Assembly (NCBI GenBank): GCA_007922225.1 | Contig: ML679961.1 | Coordinates: forward strand, 66,229,075 to 66,293,074 | Reading direction: 5' to 3' | Source: Emydura subglobosa | Lineage: Eukaryota > Chordata > Testudines > Chelidae | DNA length: 64,000 nucleotides | In this document: positions 51,000 to 62,369 of the stretch, in pieces | How the letters are laid out: each line of letters opens with the position of its first letter | Position numbering within the stretch: the stretch's first letter is position 1 | Notes under the pieces: generated by a model | Database searches by the model: none | The model's input: the letters and a program-made list of their open reading frames with translations, nothing else | Told to the model about the DNA's origin: nothing | Program-made: the position numbers and the translations under genes

Positions 51000-51490
51000 A
51001 TGTAATTTGTTTTCTCCTAGTGGGTCTCACGCTTTTGCCTCTCGTGGTGGGTCAGGGCATCACCAGTTACCCCATCTCCCCAGGGACGGGGGTAGGGACC
51101 TGTGCCCGCCTGCTCCTCCAGGTCCCAGTCCAAGGGCCCAAAGAGTAGCAGCTATGTGCTGCTGGCAACTTACTCACAGCTGCAGTCTTTTCCCCTGGGC
51201 TAATTTCCCCCCTCTGTCCTTCTGGCTTCTTGAGCCCGATACCTTCCTCAGCACTCCTTTCTGCTCCTCCACACATTCTGCACTTCTCTCTGCTTCTTCA
51301 CACAACTCCGCACACAGCAAAGCATTCCTACTCCTCCAGCTCATGCTCTGTCTGTCTGGAGCAGAGGGTTTTTATGGAGCACCTGGCTGGGCCTTAATTG
51401 GCCTCAGCTGCTCCTAATTGACCCCTCATGACTTCTAACTAGTCTGCAAGGAACAGAGCCCTGAGCATTCTGGGGCTTACATACCTCCCT
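51000..51490 (-). mobile_element. Probable solo LTR
   Basis: On the minus strand the segment starts near GTAAGCCCCAGAATGCTCAG, contains GCCAATTAAGGCCCAGCCAG, then a TATA-like CATAAAAACCCTCTGCTCCA at about 51355-51375, then a CT/GA-rich stretch and GC-rich sequence down to about 51010. This layout (short upstream region, TATA box, GC-rich leader) resembles LTRs of vertebrate Gypsy-type or endogenous retroviral elements. No gag or pol is nearby and I did not find a target duplication, so limits are approximate. Confidence 0.45.
51360..51376 (-). promoter_or_regulatory. TATA-like box in the putative LTR
   Basis: CCATAAAAACCC on the minus strand, placed within the putative LTR. It runs in the same direction as GPHN transcription. 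Confidence 0.35.
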
Positions 51491-52169
51491 TTGAGCACTC
51501 TCCTACTGCCCTCGCTATATCACACTCCGTATTCCTTGATTTTCTATAGTAGTTATGGTGGTAATCTCTCCATGCCTTCCTTTTTCCTCTGTCTGCAAAA
51601 ACTATCACTTGAAGATGGGACTGGAGGAGTGATATGACTTTGGAAGTTTGTGTGTATATATCCATTTCTATCAAGTCTCATATGTATTAACTGCTGGCAT
51701 CTTATTATGCTAACAGTCCCTAATCATCTTCCAGTAAACAGCATGGGTGACTTTTCTAAATACATTATTTTTTGGAAGTTTTAAACCTTTCAAGCCAAAG
51801 ATGTAGTCAGAAATTCTGGTTATAGGAACTTTAAACACTATTCATGTTATAAAAAGAAAAAATATTCCTCAGGCCAGAACACTGGATGGCTCAAGAGATT
51901 GGCAGTGGGCTGTATGGCTTTTCATTGCTAAATTGCTAGTTCAAATCCCATGCAGATCAATAATGATTGAAAAATAGTAGCACTTGTTGGCTGTTTGACG
52001 GATTATTAGTAATAAACTAGGGCTTCAGTATTTATACGCAAGAATCATATGTATTTACTTCCATACAGAAAGACTGCAGAATTTTCAGCATTACATTTTT
52101 ATACTAATGGCGACCACCATATTCTGCAAAGCAGTAGAAGAACAAGAGCTCCAGGGCAGCAGCAAGCAA

Positions 52170-52544
52170 GCACCTTGGGGAGCATCTCATGGCAGCCAGG
52201 CCCCATGAGCAGGGGCTGGCTCCAGGGGGCATTGCCAGATGGCGCTGGGCTCTTTCGGGGGAGAGGTAAGAGCATGTCAGGGTGCAGCTTGGAGCTGTGC
52301 CTCCCGCCATGCCTGTGGAGCACCTGGCTGTGCAGAGGCAGCTTGGCTCAGGGAGAAGGGCAGGGAGGGCTGTTGGTCAGTCAGCCAGCGCCCCATCACC
52401 CACAGCACAGAGAGCCAGGGGCCTGAGCAGGCCAGGTGGCTCCCACCAGCTTCCAATCCACTGGCTCCTGGCAGAAGGCGACCGTTTTCAATCTATGGAG
52501 TGCACTTTCCTACATACCCCACAGTTTGAAAACTTCTGTGCTAA
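52170..52544 (-). mobile_element. Probable hAT-type MITE fragment, one end visible
   Basis: Near 52525-52544 the reverse complement reads CAGAAGTTTTCAAACTGTGG, followed by GGTATGTAGG, similar to the left terminus at 61960 (CTTCAAACTGTGGGGCATGC). The GC-rich interior matches the type. The other end and target duplication were not found. Confidence 0.4.
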
Positions 52545-54200
52545 ATGGCAGGCAGAAATCTGGTGGGGGTGGCATGTGTCACCTCCAGGGAGCGCAAACA
52601 TGCTTGCTCACTCAGGACGCTAAAATGCCTTGTTATGGCTCTGCACCACCATATTGTCTCCAAATGAATTTATGATTATTCATGAGCCAATCCAGAATGA
52701 GGCTAATAGGGTTAAAATCAAAACAACCATGGCAGCTAAGGTTAGATCATGATCTGTCTTTTGTGCCAGAATTAATATTTTCAACCGTGGAAACTAACAT
52801 TGAAGCTAACGTTAAAGCTAAATATAAGAACTCTGGACAAAAACATGTTCATTGGAGAAAAGACACACACTAGAGAATATTATTTTGGGATGACAAGCAA
52901 TTAATAATTCATCGTTTCTTCTCATTCCCAAAATAGTCTTCCCAAATGTGGCCTGGTCTACCCTAGACTGTTTTATCGACAAAAGTTAGCTTTTTTCAGC
53001 AAAATAGTGCTGGTGTACACACTGCAATCACACCCCCAATGACAAAACTGCTCTGTTTTTTTGACAAAATAAAACCACCCTGACGAGAGGCATAGAGTTT
53101 TTTTTTGGCAAAGTGCAAGCGAAAAAGCATGAGTGTGAACACTGCCCTTTGGTTATATCGCTGTAAATAGCCTCCAAACTATCCCACAATGTCCATCATG
53201 AGTGCCGCTCTGTTAAGCAGTTTGAGCTCGGCTGCCCTGCAGCCATCTGCCCCTCCACTTTCAAAGCCCGAGGAAGTTTTCAAGTTAACTCATAGTGGAG
53301 AGTTCAAGATATCCACAAGAGATACAAAAATAAATGAGTCAGACACCAACAAATCAGGATATAACCACATGTTTTGGGGGGCAATTTACAAAGAAAATAT
53401 TGTTTTTTAAGTCTGTCTTCGATTAGTGAACTGCTCCAGCCCATCGTCAGAGAAAGAGAATGTTAGTACTGCCCATGCTCCAAATGTATTGTGTTCGAGG
53501 ATTTTGGCCCCTGCTGCAGTTCTCACCCCCACATCTGCCCATCCTCAGCCCAGCAATAAATTCTGCCACTCAACCTACAAATCAATCCTGTAACCTTAGT
53601 CTACAAACCAGTTCAGCCCCTCAACCCCCATCAGTTCTGTTCTCATCCTCTACCAGTCCAGCCCCCACCTCACACCAGTTCTGCCCCCTCAGCTCCCGCA
53701 CCTCACGCCCAACCCCCATCCCCAGTTTACCCCCCAACCTCACCTCTGTTTCTACTGGGGTTCTTCCCCCCTTCCAACCTGGGGGGGCTGAGCTGTAATG
53801 GGGTCCCCATCCCCATTCCAGGCTGGGGTGTAGGGCAGCTCCCAGGGCTCTTCCCTCTGCCCCCAGCTGGAGGCTGCAGGTGCGCAGGGGAGGGGCAGAG
53901 ATTCCAATCCACTGCTCACAGGACGGCAGGGGGAAGGGGAGGGAGATTGAGCTCTGATTGGTTTCTGTGCCCCTGAAGGAGGCAAGGCAGTGAGGCAGAT
54001 GACCAATCAGAAGGTGGCTTTCCCGCCTTCTTTCCACCTCACCTGCCCCCACTCTGCAGGACTCAAATTTGTTATCTTAACCTTGCTTTGGAGAATGGAA
54101 TGTGATGCATGCATAATATCTGAAAGTGGCCTCATCCCAGTGAGCAAAAGCACAGAATGAGATCCAGCTCTGACACTAATTAAACTACAAGGGAAGGATT
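52545..54200 (-). other. GPHN intron with a GC-rich block
   Basis: About 53510-54060 is C-rich on the plus strand (CCCCACATCTGCCC, CCCCCAACCTCACCTCTG) and includes a CCAATC motif at about 54001. Long frames here are a product of base composition. The region 52935-53190 has a TCTACCCTAGACTG start like reptile TIR repeats but I cannot close an element. Confidence 0.4.
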
Positions 54201-54214
54201 TTTTGTTCTCACAC

Positions 54215-54297
54215 GTCGTTTTTCAAAAAATTCTGTGGCACACCTCTTTGGACCTGACGGCGCACCAGTGCCATGGCACACTGGTTGGGAAACACTG
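54215..54297. mobile_element. hAT-type element terminal fragment
   Basis: The reverse complement begins CAGTGTTTCCCAACCAGTGT, then GCCATGGCACTGGTGCGCCG. This is the terminal region of a common hAT-like non-autonomous element. The partner end is not seen. Confidence 0.5.
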
Positions 54298-54419
54298 GTT
54301 TAACACATATTTCAAGGGACCGTTCAAGGTGAAGTGGCCCATTAACACCCCTCCAGTCATAGGGAGGAAAGGAGGGCAGGAAGCAGCTGGGAGAGTTTGT
54401 TAGTGAGTTACAGGTTTGT

Positions 54420-55160
54420 TGTTATAGTGGATTATATATTGTAACCCACTAACAACTCTCCCCAGCTCCTTCCCACTGCTTTCTCAGACCTGAAGAAGAG
54501 CTCTGTCTATGCTTGAAAGCTTGTCTCTCTCATCAGCAGAAGTTGGTCCAATAAAAGATACTATCTCACTCACCTTGTGTGACTGAGTCCCATAGGACCC
54601 ATGCTCTGGAACCACTCGGGACACAGCCAGTCAGGACTCTAGTGCTTCAGAGTCTGACACCTTGGGTCTCCACACACCAGTGCAGGTGCCTCCTGACTCT
54701 AGCCTCAGAGGGTCCAGCGCCCCTGCTCCGCCCAAACTCCCCCTGTGGGAACCCCTGGATGGGAGCCTGGGGAGCTCTTCCTTCTGGCTCTTTCTTCCAG
54801 GAAGCCCGTCACTCCCCCAAAGCCATCCCTTGCCCCTCCCCAGTCCTTTGTCTCCTTCCCAGGCAAGGCAGCAACTCCTCTTGGTCTCCACCTGCAACAA
54901 TCTGTTGCAACTGGCTGGGCCGGGACAAAGGGTCCTGGCTAGTTCTGCGTATGTGTGGTGGGGGAAGGCCCATCTGCCCTCTAATGGTCTCTGCAATGGT
55001 CACACACCCGGGTCCCATCACCGAAATACATGAGTAACATATGGGGAAACTGAGGCACACACTCAGCACTCAGAAAAAACCCTAAGAATACTTTCACTTC
55101 ATCACACTTTGTCTCTCTAATATCCTGGGACTGACATGGCTACACCACCCCTGCATACAT
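54420..55160 (+). repeat. Interspersed repeat split by a solo LTR
   Basis: The left part includes CAGACCTGAAGAAGAGCTCT, CTTGAAAGCTTGTCTCTCTC and AGAAGTTGGTCCAATAAAAG, ending in ACTCACCTTG. The right part resumes as TCTCTCTAATATCCTGGGAC and CATGGCTACACCACCCCTGC. From family memory these are contiguous in other copies of this abundant reptile repeat (CACCTTGTCTCTCTAATATC). I cannot name the family securely. Confidence 0.65.
54578..55106. mobile_element. Solo LTR, 529 bp, inserted in an older repeat
   Basis: The element starts TGTGACTGAGTCCC and ends ACTTCATCACA, so it has TGTGA...TCACA termini as expected of LTRs. The flanking pentamers are CCTTG (54573-54577) and CTTTG (55107-55111), a 4-of-5 match compatible with a 5-bp target duplication. 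The interior is GC-rich and non-coding. Orientation is not certain. No internal retroviral or Gypsy region is present, so it is a recombined solo LTR. Confidence 0.75.
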
Positions 55161-55909
55161 TACCCCATATTTTTCAATTAAGCCAACTACAGCAAAAACA
55201 CAGGTAGCAGGAGGACAATTCTTGTTGCTTTTGTGCAGAAATAAGTAAATTATAATCACATTACTCTGTCAGTACTAGTCTGGAAATGACTAATTATTTA
55301 CTCATGGGATATGCAGAGTCTTCTTCCCACTTCCATTTTCTGGTGTTACCTTGGAATAAAAGTCTTATTTTATAGAAGTCAAATTAAATCTTTTATAGGT
55401 TGAAAATATCTTATCCCATGCTTTTTATCTTTCAGTGTACATGAAACATTCAAATCTTTGTAATTTTTTTCTAATTTCAGCAGAGGGTTGTGAATATCTT
55501 AAATACAATGGGAAGACAGAGATTGGAATTATTAGCTTGCTATTTTAATGTACCAGGGGAAGCTGTGGTAAAGCAAACAAAACTATTTACCAAAGGGGCA
55601 AAAATAAAATAAGCAACCTCACTGGTTGAGGATGCTAACCTAGGCAAAAAAAAAAATGGTACTACAAGTGTTCAGAATCTGGTATTCTGTATCTTTCAAC
55701 TTCCTCATATTAACAGGTTCACAGAACTAATTAAACATTTGAAATATATTTTCATCATCACATCCTGTGCAGACATTACTAGCTTTCTCACATATCCAAA
55801 GAGAAAATTTATGTGACCATATCAACCTCTCATCCACAAACTACTCCATAGGCTATCCAAAATGTCAGGATCCAGTTAAAAATTGTCCCTGCGGATTTGC
55901 TCCAACTGA
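55161..55909 (-). other. GPHN intron, unassigned
   Basis: AT-rich sequence, A-run at about 55644-55655. No repeat recognised. Confidence 0.45.
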
Positions 55910-56540
55910 TTTCATAGATTTTGATTCATAAGAGTTTAAGGCCAGAAAGGATCTTTGTATCATTTAATCTGACTTGTATAACACAGGCCATTAAATTTCT
56001 CCCAGTTACTTCTGTATTGATTCCAATTATTTCTATTTGGTTAGAGCATATCTTCCTGAAAGGCATCCAGTCATGATATGAAGACACCAAGAGATGGAGA
56101 CTCTACCAGTTCCCTTGGTAGTTTGTTCTGATGATTAATCACCTTCACTGTTAAAAAAGACTGTGCCTAATTTGAATTTGTCTGGCTTCAGTTTTTAGCT
56201 GTTGGTTCTTGTTGTGCGTTTCTCCGCTAGATTAAAGAGCACTTTAGCACTCAGTATTTTCTCTCTATATCCAAGTCGCTTCTCAATCTTCTTTTGGCTA
56301 AACTAAATAGATTGAGCTCTTTAAGTCTCTCACTACAAAGTATTTTCTCCAACCTTGGAATCATTTTTGTGGCTCTCTTCTGTACACTCTCCAAATTTTC
56401 AACATCCTTTTTAAAACATGGACACCACCAACTGTACATGGTATTCCAGTATCTGTCTCACCAATGCTGTACACAGAGGTAAAATCATCTCCCTACTCCT
56501 ACTCACTACTCCCATATTTATTTGTCATATTCAGATTTGT
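55910..56540 (-). mobile_element. CR1-like LINE, old 3' fragment
   Basis: On the minus strand 56251-56439 encodes [19 protein letters not shown] then [20 protein letters not shown], the RT C-terminal region of CR1/L3-type elements. The remaining 300 bp to 55910 contains the expected downstream region (TGAAGCCAGACAAATTCAAA) and ends with an AAGTCAGATTAAATGATACA-like CR1 tail. Strongly diverged and frameshifted. Confidence 0.78.
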
Positions 56541-56744
56541 CTGTGCCTAGAAATCCGTAGAGAAGCAACTTGCAGTCATATGCACACCTTTATATAGCAT
56601 TACTCTCTCAACCTGGCCTCAGTCAGATATTCAGATTGGGAGGGCAGTTTTACAATTGTTATTTAATTGCTAGTTTTCAGCTTGCCTTCCTGGGGGTTGT
56701 ATTGCTTGCTAAATTCTCAACAGCAAGAATATGTGAGCCCATTT

Positions 56745-56965
56745 TGAAAAAGAAAGGTTATTTACTAATAACTGGAGTTCTTCAAGAGTGTTGTCTCTGC
56801 ATATCCATATTATGCTCACACCTTTCCCTCTTCCTCAGAGTTTTGCCAATCTCTAGCCTTTGTTATTTTAGTAAATGGAACTGAGGTGGAATCTCCCTCC
56901 CCAACTCCCATAACCTGATACAGCTGCTTTGGAGCTCACAGGTGTTCCCAGTGAAGTGTCTGCTG
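56745..56965. mobile_element. DIRS terminal repeat fragment
   Basis: The stretch AAAGAAAGGTTATTTACTAA then TAACTGGAGTTCTTCAAGAG and GTTGTCTCTGCATATCC aligns by eye with the left termini at 3247 and 5000 (GGTTACTCATCTTGTGCAGT, AACTGAGGTTCTTTGAGATG, GTGTCCCTGTGG). The later part is GC-richer and shares the style of these elements. No inverted copy was found, so only one block is preserved. Confidence 0.55.
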
Positions 56966-59900
56966 CTGCTCTGATGGCAGCAGAGCAAGGCTTTTTAGAT
57001 GTTCAGTGCTTCTAGCATGCTGCCAAAATTTTCCTCAGGAATACAAATAAGAAAAGGGATATTGTGATTTTTAAGCTTTACAACTCAGCTAAATCTGACC
57101 AGAATTTCACAGAACAAAGAAAAGGCACTTCTACAGCCTGAGAGAATATCTCCTGCTGAACACCAAAGGTTTGCTGCAAACAAGGAAGTATTAATGTTTC
57201 TCAAAAAGCGTTAGCAAGAATTCTTTATCCTGAAGAGTTTTAGGTAATCTAAATATAGGGGTCACTATAAGTTTCCCATAAAAAATCTTGCCTAACAATT
57301 TTTAAAAAGAATCACAAAATTGATGGACTAAGGGAACACAGTATACAGATCATATTTGGATTTTTGTAAAATTTTTGATACAGTATCTCAAACTTCTAAT
57401 TTAATTTATTAAAAATAACTAAAATTAGTTTGGATACAAACCTATTCATATGGACTGAAAACTGTCTAAAACATGGTCAAACAGGGTACTGATAAATTAT
57501 AAAATATCAAATTACTGATGGGCTATAACAGGATACTTTAAGGATTAGGATTAGTTTTTATAACAGGATAGTCTGTGATCTTTAAGGGTAATAATCATCT
57601 GAGGCCAGGTGACCCTGTTCGCAGGCTTGACCTCTTTAAGGGCAGGCATGATGAGGCATATACTTTGCTGGGGGGATCTGAGGAACTGTAGCTCCCTGAG
57701 GGCCAAGTGACAGTCATGTGACCAGAGATGGTATATAAGGGTAGCTTGTGGATCAATAGAGAGGGACATTCAAAGAGAGTGGAATAGTTAGCTACAGCAA
57801 GTGAGAACTTTTGGTGGAGAGGCAGAAGAATTTGTCTCTCTTTTTTTAAGGGATGCAAAAACATATTTTTGCTATTTTAGGGTTATTTTACAAGATGTTG
57901 TATGTGATAAAGAATGTGCACAGAGATGGGGGGAGTAGACAGAGGGTATGTTTATACTAGCACTTTTTACCTCAAGTCATTTGATTGCCAAAAGCAAAAT
58001 ATTTTTATATCAGAATGAACCATAATGATTTACAACAAATTATCAATGGTTTAAAATAATTTCTAAAAAGTTTAAGGCAAAATATCATTAACATTATGTT
58101 AGGATTCTAACTGGATATCAATTCAATACAAATGTTATCTTGCAGTTCTAGGAAAAAAAGTGTGAGAAGGCTGAAAATGTAAAACTGAAGGTTCCACATA
58201 TAACCTTCACGCTCAACAATCCCGCTACATCAAGCCACCATACAGCCAAACCACAATTTCACACCACATTTCCAATATACATCTATATCCTAGTATTCCA
58301 TACCATGAACACAGTAAAAATATCAAGAACCAGAGTTATATGATTGCCTCAGCAATGCAATTCCTGGTTTTTGGCTCCAGTTCATACTGGAAATACCATC
58401 AACTACCATACTGTAGATACAGAACTACTACCCTCAACCACCACCATTCAGGATCACCTACAAAGACTCTGCTACAAAATTCAACTACCCAGTGAGAGTC
58501 AAACACCTGACCTCTGATTTCTCCTTATGCAGTCCATAATTACAGTCACATAGCCACCATTCCTTAGAAGGGAATGAGCACAATCTTCATCCTTCAAAAT
58601 ATATATTGATTGGAGTACCTCACATAATTGTAATGACCTGATATGATTAAGAAACTGCTTCAAAAATGTGGATCATGGGTTAGATACAATGTCAGAGTAA
58701 AGGTTGTTTGTGAACCTTAATTATGAATTTTCCAAGTCAGAAACTTTTATTTTAGCAACTCCAATACTCTAGCAAAGTTATTTTAATTTAGTTGATTTTT
58801 ATTTGCAAAAGTAAATATATCTTAACCACTGGTTTTTCTATTGTGCATTTGCTTTCTAGGTGTTCCCAAAGGAAAAGAATTCATTCTGGGGCTAAAGTAC
58901 TCTTTTTTTTTTTTTTTTAAACACTCTGATGTCACAAACTCCAGCAGACAGATTTTTTTCATTTGCTCAAAGGAACCCTTACAAATGACAATATTATGCA
59001 GGTGATGGCCAAATTTCATAGTTAAGACAGTTTCATTTTGGAATGAAAGCAGGAATTCAGCCTCTTTGTTATATATGAAAAATACAATGTATCCTTTCAA
59101 ATTTACAAATCTTACTCTGAGTATAGAATATTCTGAGAATTTATAAGTAAATGTTAGTTTGACTTAAAATTAATTAATAACCAGACCTTTTGAGAAATTT
59201 ATATCGGTGTTTTCTTTTTCCCAAATGATTTTTAATAACAGAATAATTCAGACACTTCAAACTTTCCATATAATTATAATCAATTGAAATCTTGTGCATA
59301 AGTTATGTTAGAAGAAATTAGGTTGCAATTATTTTAAGTTGTTAATGATTTTTGTATCTAGTTGTTATGATTATATAGGGTACAGGGAAAGTCAGTTAAA
59401 CATTTCAGGAGAAGGACCATTGTGACCTCAGTGATAACTCAATCAATCATCATTGCCATTCTATAACTAATTTGAATGTAATTTTTTTTGTTTTGTTTTA
59501 ATAATTCTGTGGTATGAGAGAGACTGCATACTTGTGTGAAGAGTTTTCATTGGTAGATTACTTGGCACAACTGCTACTGCTCTTTGAAGTTCCAATGAGG
59601 TTCATTTTGGGGGACACTACTTGAAAGGCTCCATGTGGCTCTGCTGCCTCCACTCCACAGTGCACCAAGGCAGTTTTGCCAGGGGAACTAGGTAGGAACA
59701 GAGGTTCTGCCCTTAAAGTTTAGCAATATCAGGACTTGGGAACTGGGCTCTAAACTGTCCCTCCTTTCACATAGGGCTGTTATCTGTAATACGGTCCTCT
59801 AAACCAGTAAGTCAATTGCAAATTAAGGACCAGATTCACCTGTACATTTTGGCTACTTTGTGGTGCTCTGGCAATGCAAAGCAGGTGTGAATCCAGTTTA

Positions 59901-60124
59901 ACTGGCCAGTACACTCTGGTTGCTTTGCAGTGCTCATGTCCTGTTGAAGTTGCTTTAAAAGTTTTTGTTTTGTTTTGTTTTTTAATTTAAATTGATACTA
60001 CATATCTTCGAAAAACCAGAAATATCACATAGTAACATTTTCTTTGGGTTTCTTGTTTAGTTTTCATTTATGACATTTTTAATGACCTTTCAAAAAAACC
60101 AAGAAAATTTCCAGACAAACAACT
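56966..60124 (-). other. GPHN intron, mostly unassigned
   Basis: A segment at 57540-57860 includes TGGTATATAAGGGTAGC, a TATA-like box on the plus strand with a regular upstream region, which could be an LTR or other promoter-bearing repeat. A T-run lies at 58901-58918. The rest is AT-rich without recognised elements. Confidence 0.4.
57728..57745 (+). promoter_or_regulatory. TATA-like box in an unassigned repeat-like segment
   Basis: TGGTATATAAGGGTAGC is a good match to a TATA box. It is antisense to GPHN. No transcription unit is evident downstream. Confidence 0.25.
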
Positions 60125-60650
60125 ACATTAAGATGGAGTTGAGGTTGAGATTCCTTAATAGCTATTTAAGGGTAAAAAGCATTATGGATATTATAATCAA
60201 TCCACAATCATGTATTACACACCCAGGAAATTCAGCACTTAAAAGAAATCCAAACATGCTAAATTACAGAAATACATATTTAAGGCACTCAAGCAACCTT
60301 AGCTCCGCTCTGTAGTGACACCATGAAAGAGAAAAAGTGCAGCCTCCCCCGCTTCTGATTTAAAATATCAGATCAATTTAATTCAGGCCCACAAAACACT
60401 AAAATATCTTAATCATAATCATGTAGTTATTTCATGGTGTCACTAGGGGGCAGAGTTAGTTTTTTGGTTGTCTTTACTGCGAATTTCTTACCTTAATGTA
60501 TTTGGATTTCTTTTAAATGTAACCTTAACTCTGAATTTCCTGGGTTTGTAATGCTTAGTCTTGAGTTAATTATAACTTCTCTGTAATGTTTTTCCCTTTA
60601 AATTACTGAAATATATTCTCAACCCTAATTTTATTTTAATGTCCATTTCT
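60125..60650. repeat. Long imperfect palindrome (two arms of about 210 bp)
   Basis: Arm 1 (60125-60330) and the reverse complement of arm 2 (60431-60650) align along their length. Shared words include CCCAGGAAATTCAG (60222 and 60530), AAAAGAAATCCAAA (60241 and 60506) and TAGTGACACCATGAAA (60313 and 60431). Weaker matches are GAGGTTGAGA/GGGTTGAGAA and TTTAAGGGTAAAAAGCATTA. The spacer of about 100 bp is AT-rich. There is no coding content. I infer a decayed long-TIR or foldback element, or another ancient palindromic repeat; I do not recognise the family. Confidence 0.82.
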
Positions 60651-61384
60651 GTCTAGAAATTATACAGCATGGTTGAAAAGATTAGACTGTGGTTTTACCA
60701 TAAACCACAAGCAAGAGCTAATATGTAGCTGTGCTCTCCTGGGAGTAGAAGAGGAACCACATTGTGATCCATGAACATCACAGTATGGTTTTTGATTACC
60801 CACTTGCTCCAGGAGAGCAGGAATCTGTGCCAGCTTTTACCCGGTGCAGATTCCTTCCACCTCAGCGGTGTTGAGAAGACAGTGTCAAAGCTCTGGCAGT
60901 AGCAGTCTTGGAGAGGCTTCTCTTCCCTCCACTCCCCACACAGTGTGACCTGTAATGTGTGTACCCAATATCAGAGAATAAAAGGGATGTCTTATATCCT
61001 CCCCTTTGCTGGCACATAATGCAGGTCACATTTGTGCCTTCTATTAGCACTAGTGTAACTGTATACTACAGTAATTAACAGTAGTGTTTAGGAACAATAC
61101 TACAGAAGACTGCAGTATTCTTTATTTTTCTGTATAAGGGATGGAACTATTTTGTACAATGGCAAGTTTTAGTCAAAAAGCCTTTTTTAGGTCCTCTGAC
61201 GGGTTTACAACATAGGCTCTGAGAGAGATTCATTTATACTTGTTCCTACTGGTGCTACTGCTCTTTTCCTGTGTATTACCCAATCTGCCCAGAGAAACTG
61301 CAGAATCAGGTCAATGAAGGAAATTTCTAAAAGTCAGGAAGTTTATGTGCCAAAGGACGCTGTTCTGAATCCAGGGTATCTCAC
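60651..61384 (-). other. GPHN intron beside the 61.4 kb exon
   Basis: No repeat recognised. The minus-strand donor at 61384 opens this intron. Confidence 0.5.
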
Positions 61385-61477
61385 CTCTGGAGTGACGTCT
61401 CGTGGTGCAAATCCTGTTCCTCCAGTTGTCAAAATCAAGTTAAGTTCCTTTTCATCACACCAGTCTATCAGTGTCTC
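61385..61477 (-). CDS. GPHN: Gephyrin internal exon, G domain (about residues 68-98)
   Basis: This 93-nt exon encodes 31 residues with no stop. The translation begins [13 protein letters not shown], continues through [14 protein letters not shown] and ends VTPE. TTGGTG is the signature loop of the MogA/MoaB molybdopterin-binding fold, and this stretch matches vertebrate gephyrin, which adenylylates molybdopterin with its G domain and scaffolds glycine and GABA-A receptors at inhibitory synapses. On the minus strand the exon is preceded by a pyrimidine tract ending TTTCAG and followed by GTGAGA, so both splice sites are consensus and both ends are phase 0. Gephyrin residue numbers are from recalled family knowledge. 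The exon is partial by nature. The next coding exon is 40 kb to the left and the preceding one lies outside the window to the right. Confidence 0.97.
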
Positions 61478-61959
61478 CTGAAAGAGAAAATCAGGAGTGT
61501 CAGATTTGGCATATAATGTTAATACAGCAATCTGAAAAATGCCTGAGGCTTAAAAATCTTTAAGAATCAATAACTAAACTCAGAATCATATAATCAATTA
61601 ATATAATTTTTAAGACATCGCACATGACAATTTATATGGAGACTTTTTTCTCACTTTTATTTTAGTCTTTATGACCAATTATGACAGAATAATTTGGGTA
61701 TCAATACCAATGTGTTTTGGAAATGAAAATTGATGTTGAATCACAATGAGAATTGAGAATCCGTCTCCCGAGTTCCTAATGAAAAATAAAAATTTGTAAT
61801 TTTAACACTTTAATAACTTTGTATTATTATACTAAACTAAACAGACACATATTCCAACATAGGTCTGAATATACACATAGGCACCTATCCTCAAAGGTAT
61901 TTACAGGCTCTTAATTTCCATTGATTTCAATAGAAGTTAGTAGTCTAGATACCTTTGAG
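61478..61959 (-). other. GPHN upstream intron
   Basis: The pyrimidine tract of the exon acceptor is at 61478-61495 (minus strand CTGATTTTCTCTTTCAG). Beyond it the sequence is AT-rich without recognised elements. Confidence 0.6.
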
Positions 61960-62361
61960 CAGAGAGAGAGGTCTTCAAACTGTGGGGCATGCTCCCCTAA
62001 GAAGTGTTCAGAGAGGGGTGCAGCTGGGCCTGGGGCCAGCCCCCACAGGGGGTGGGAGGGGAGCAACACCCAGGCCCGCTCTGCCCCGAGCTCTGTTTTG
62101 GGCCCAGCCATGGCCCTCTGGCCCCAGCTCGGCTGCAGCCTCAGTGTCCAGCCCCTGGCTAAGCCTCGGTCTCTGGTCACAGTGCGTGGCCTCAGCACCC
62201 AGCCTCCGCTTTGGCCCCTGGTCATAGCGCCCAGCTGCAGTCTCAAGACCCAGCTCCTTGGCCCATCGTGGCCCCGCTCCCAGTCCCAGTTGGAGGAGCT
62301 GTTTGGGGAGGGGTGTGGACAGGGATAGGGGGGTGTGGGATAAAAAGTTTGGGAACCACTG
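61960..62361. mobile_element. hAT-type MITE, about 402 bp
   Basis: The left end is CAGAGAGAGAGGTCTTCAAA and the right end is GTTTGGGAACCACTG (reverse complement CAGTGGTTCCCAAAC). The inner terminal repeat CTTCAAACTGTGG/TTCCCAAACTTTTT is recognisable. Flanking octamers are CCTTTGAG (61952-61959) and TCTTTGAG (62362-62369), a 7-of-8 match. The interior is GC-rich (CCCAGCTCGGCTGCAGCC), non-coding, and open in several frames only because of composition. Confidence 0.82.
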
Positions 62362-62369
62362 TCTTTGAG

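Noticed and set aside
53460..54052. Pro/Ser-rich and Gly/Arg-rich frames as coding exons
   Set aside because: Both strands are open because of C-rich composition; there is no family match.
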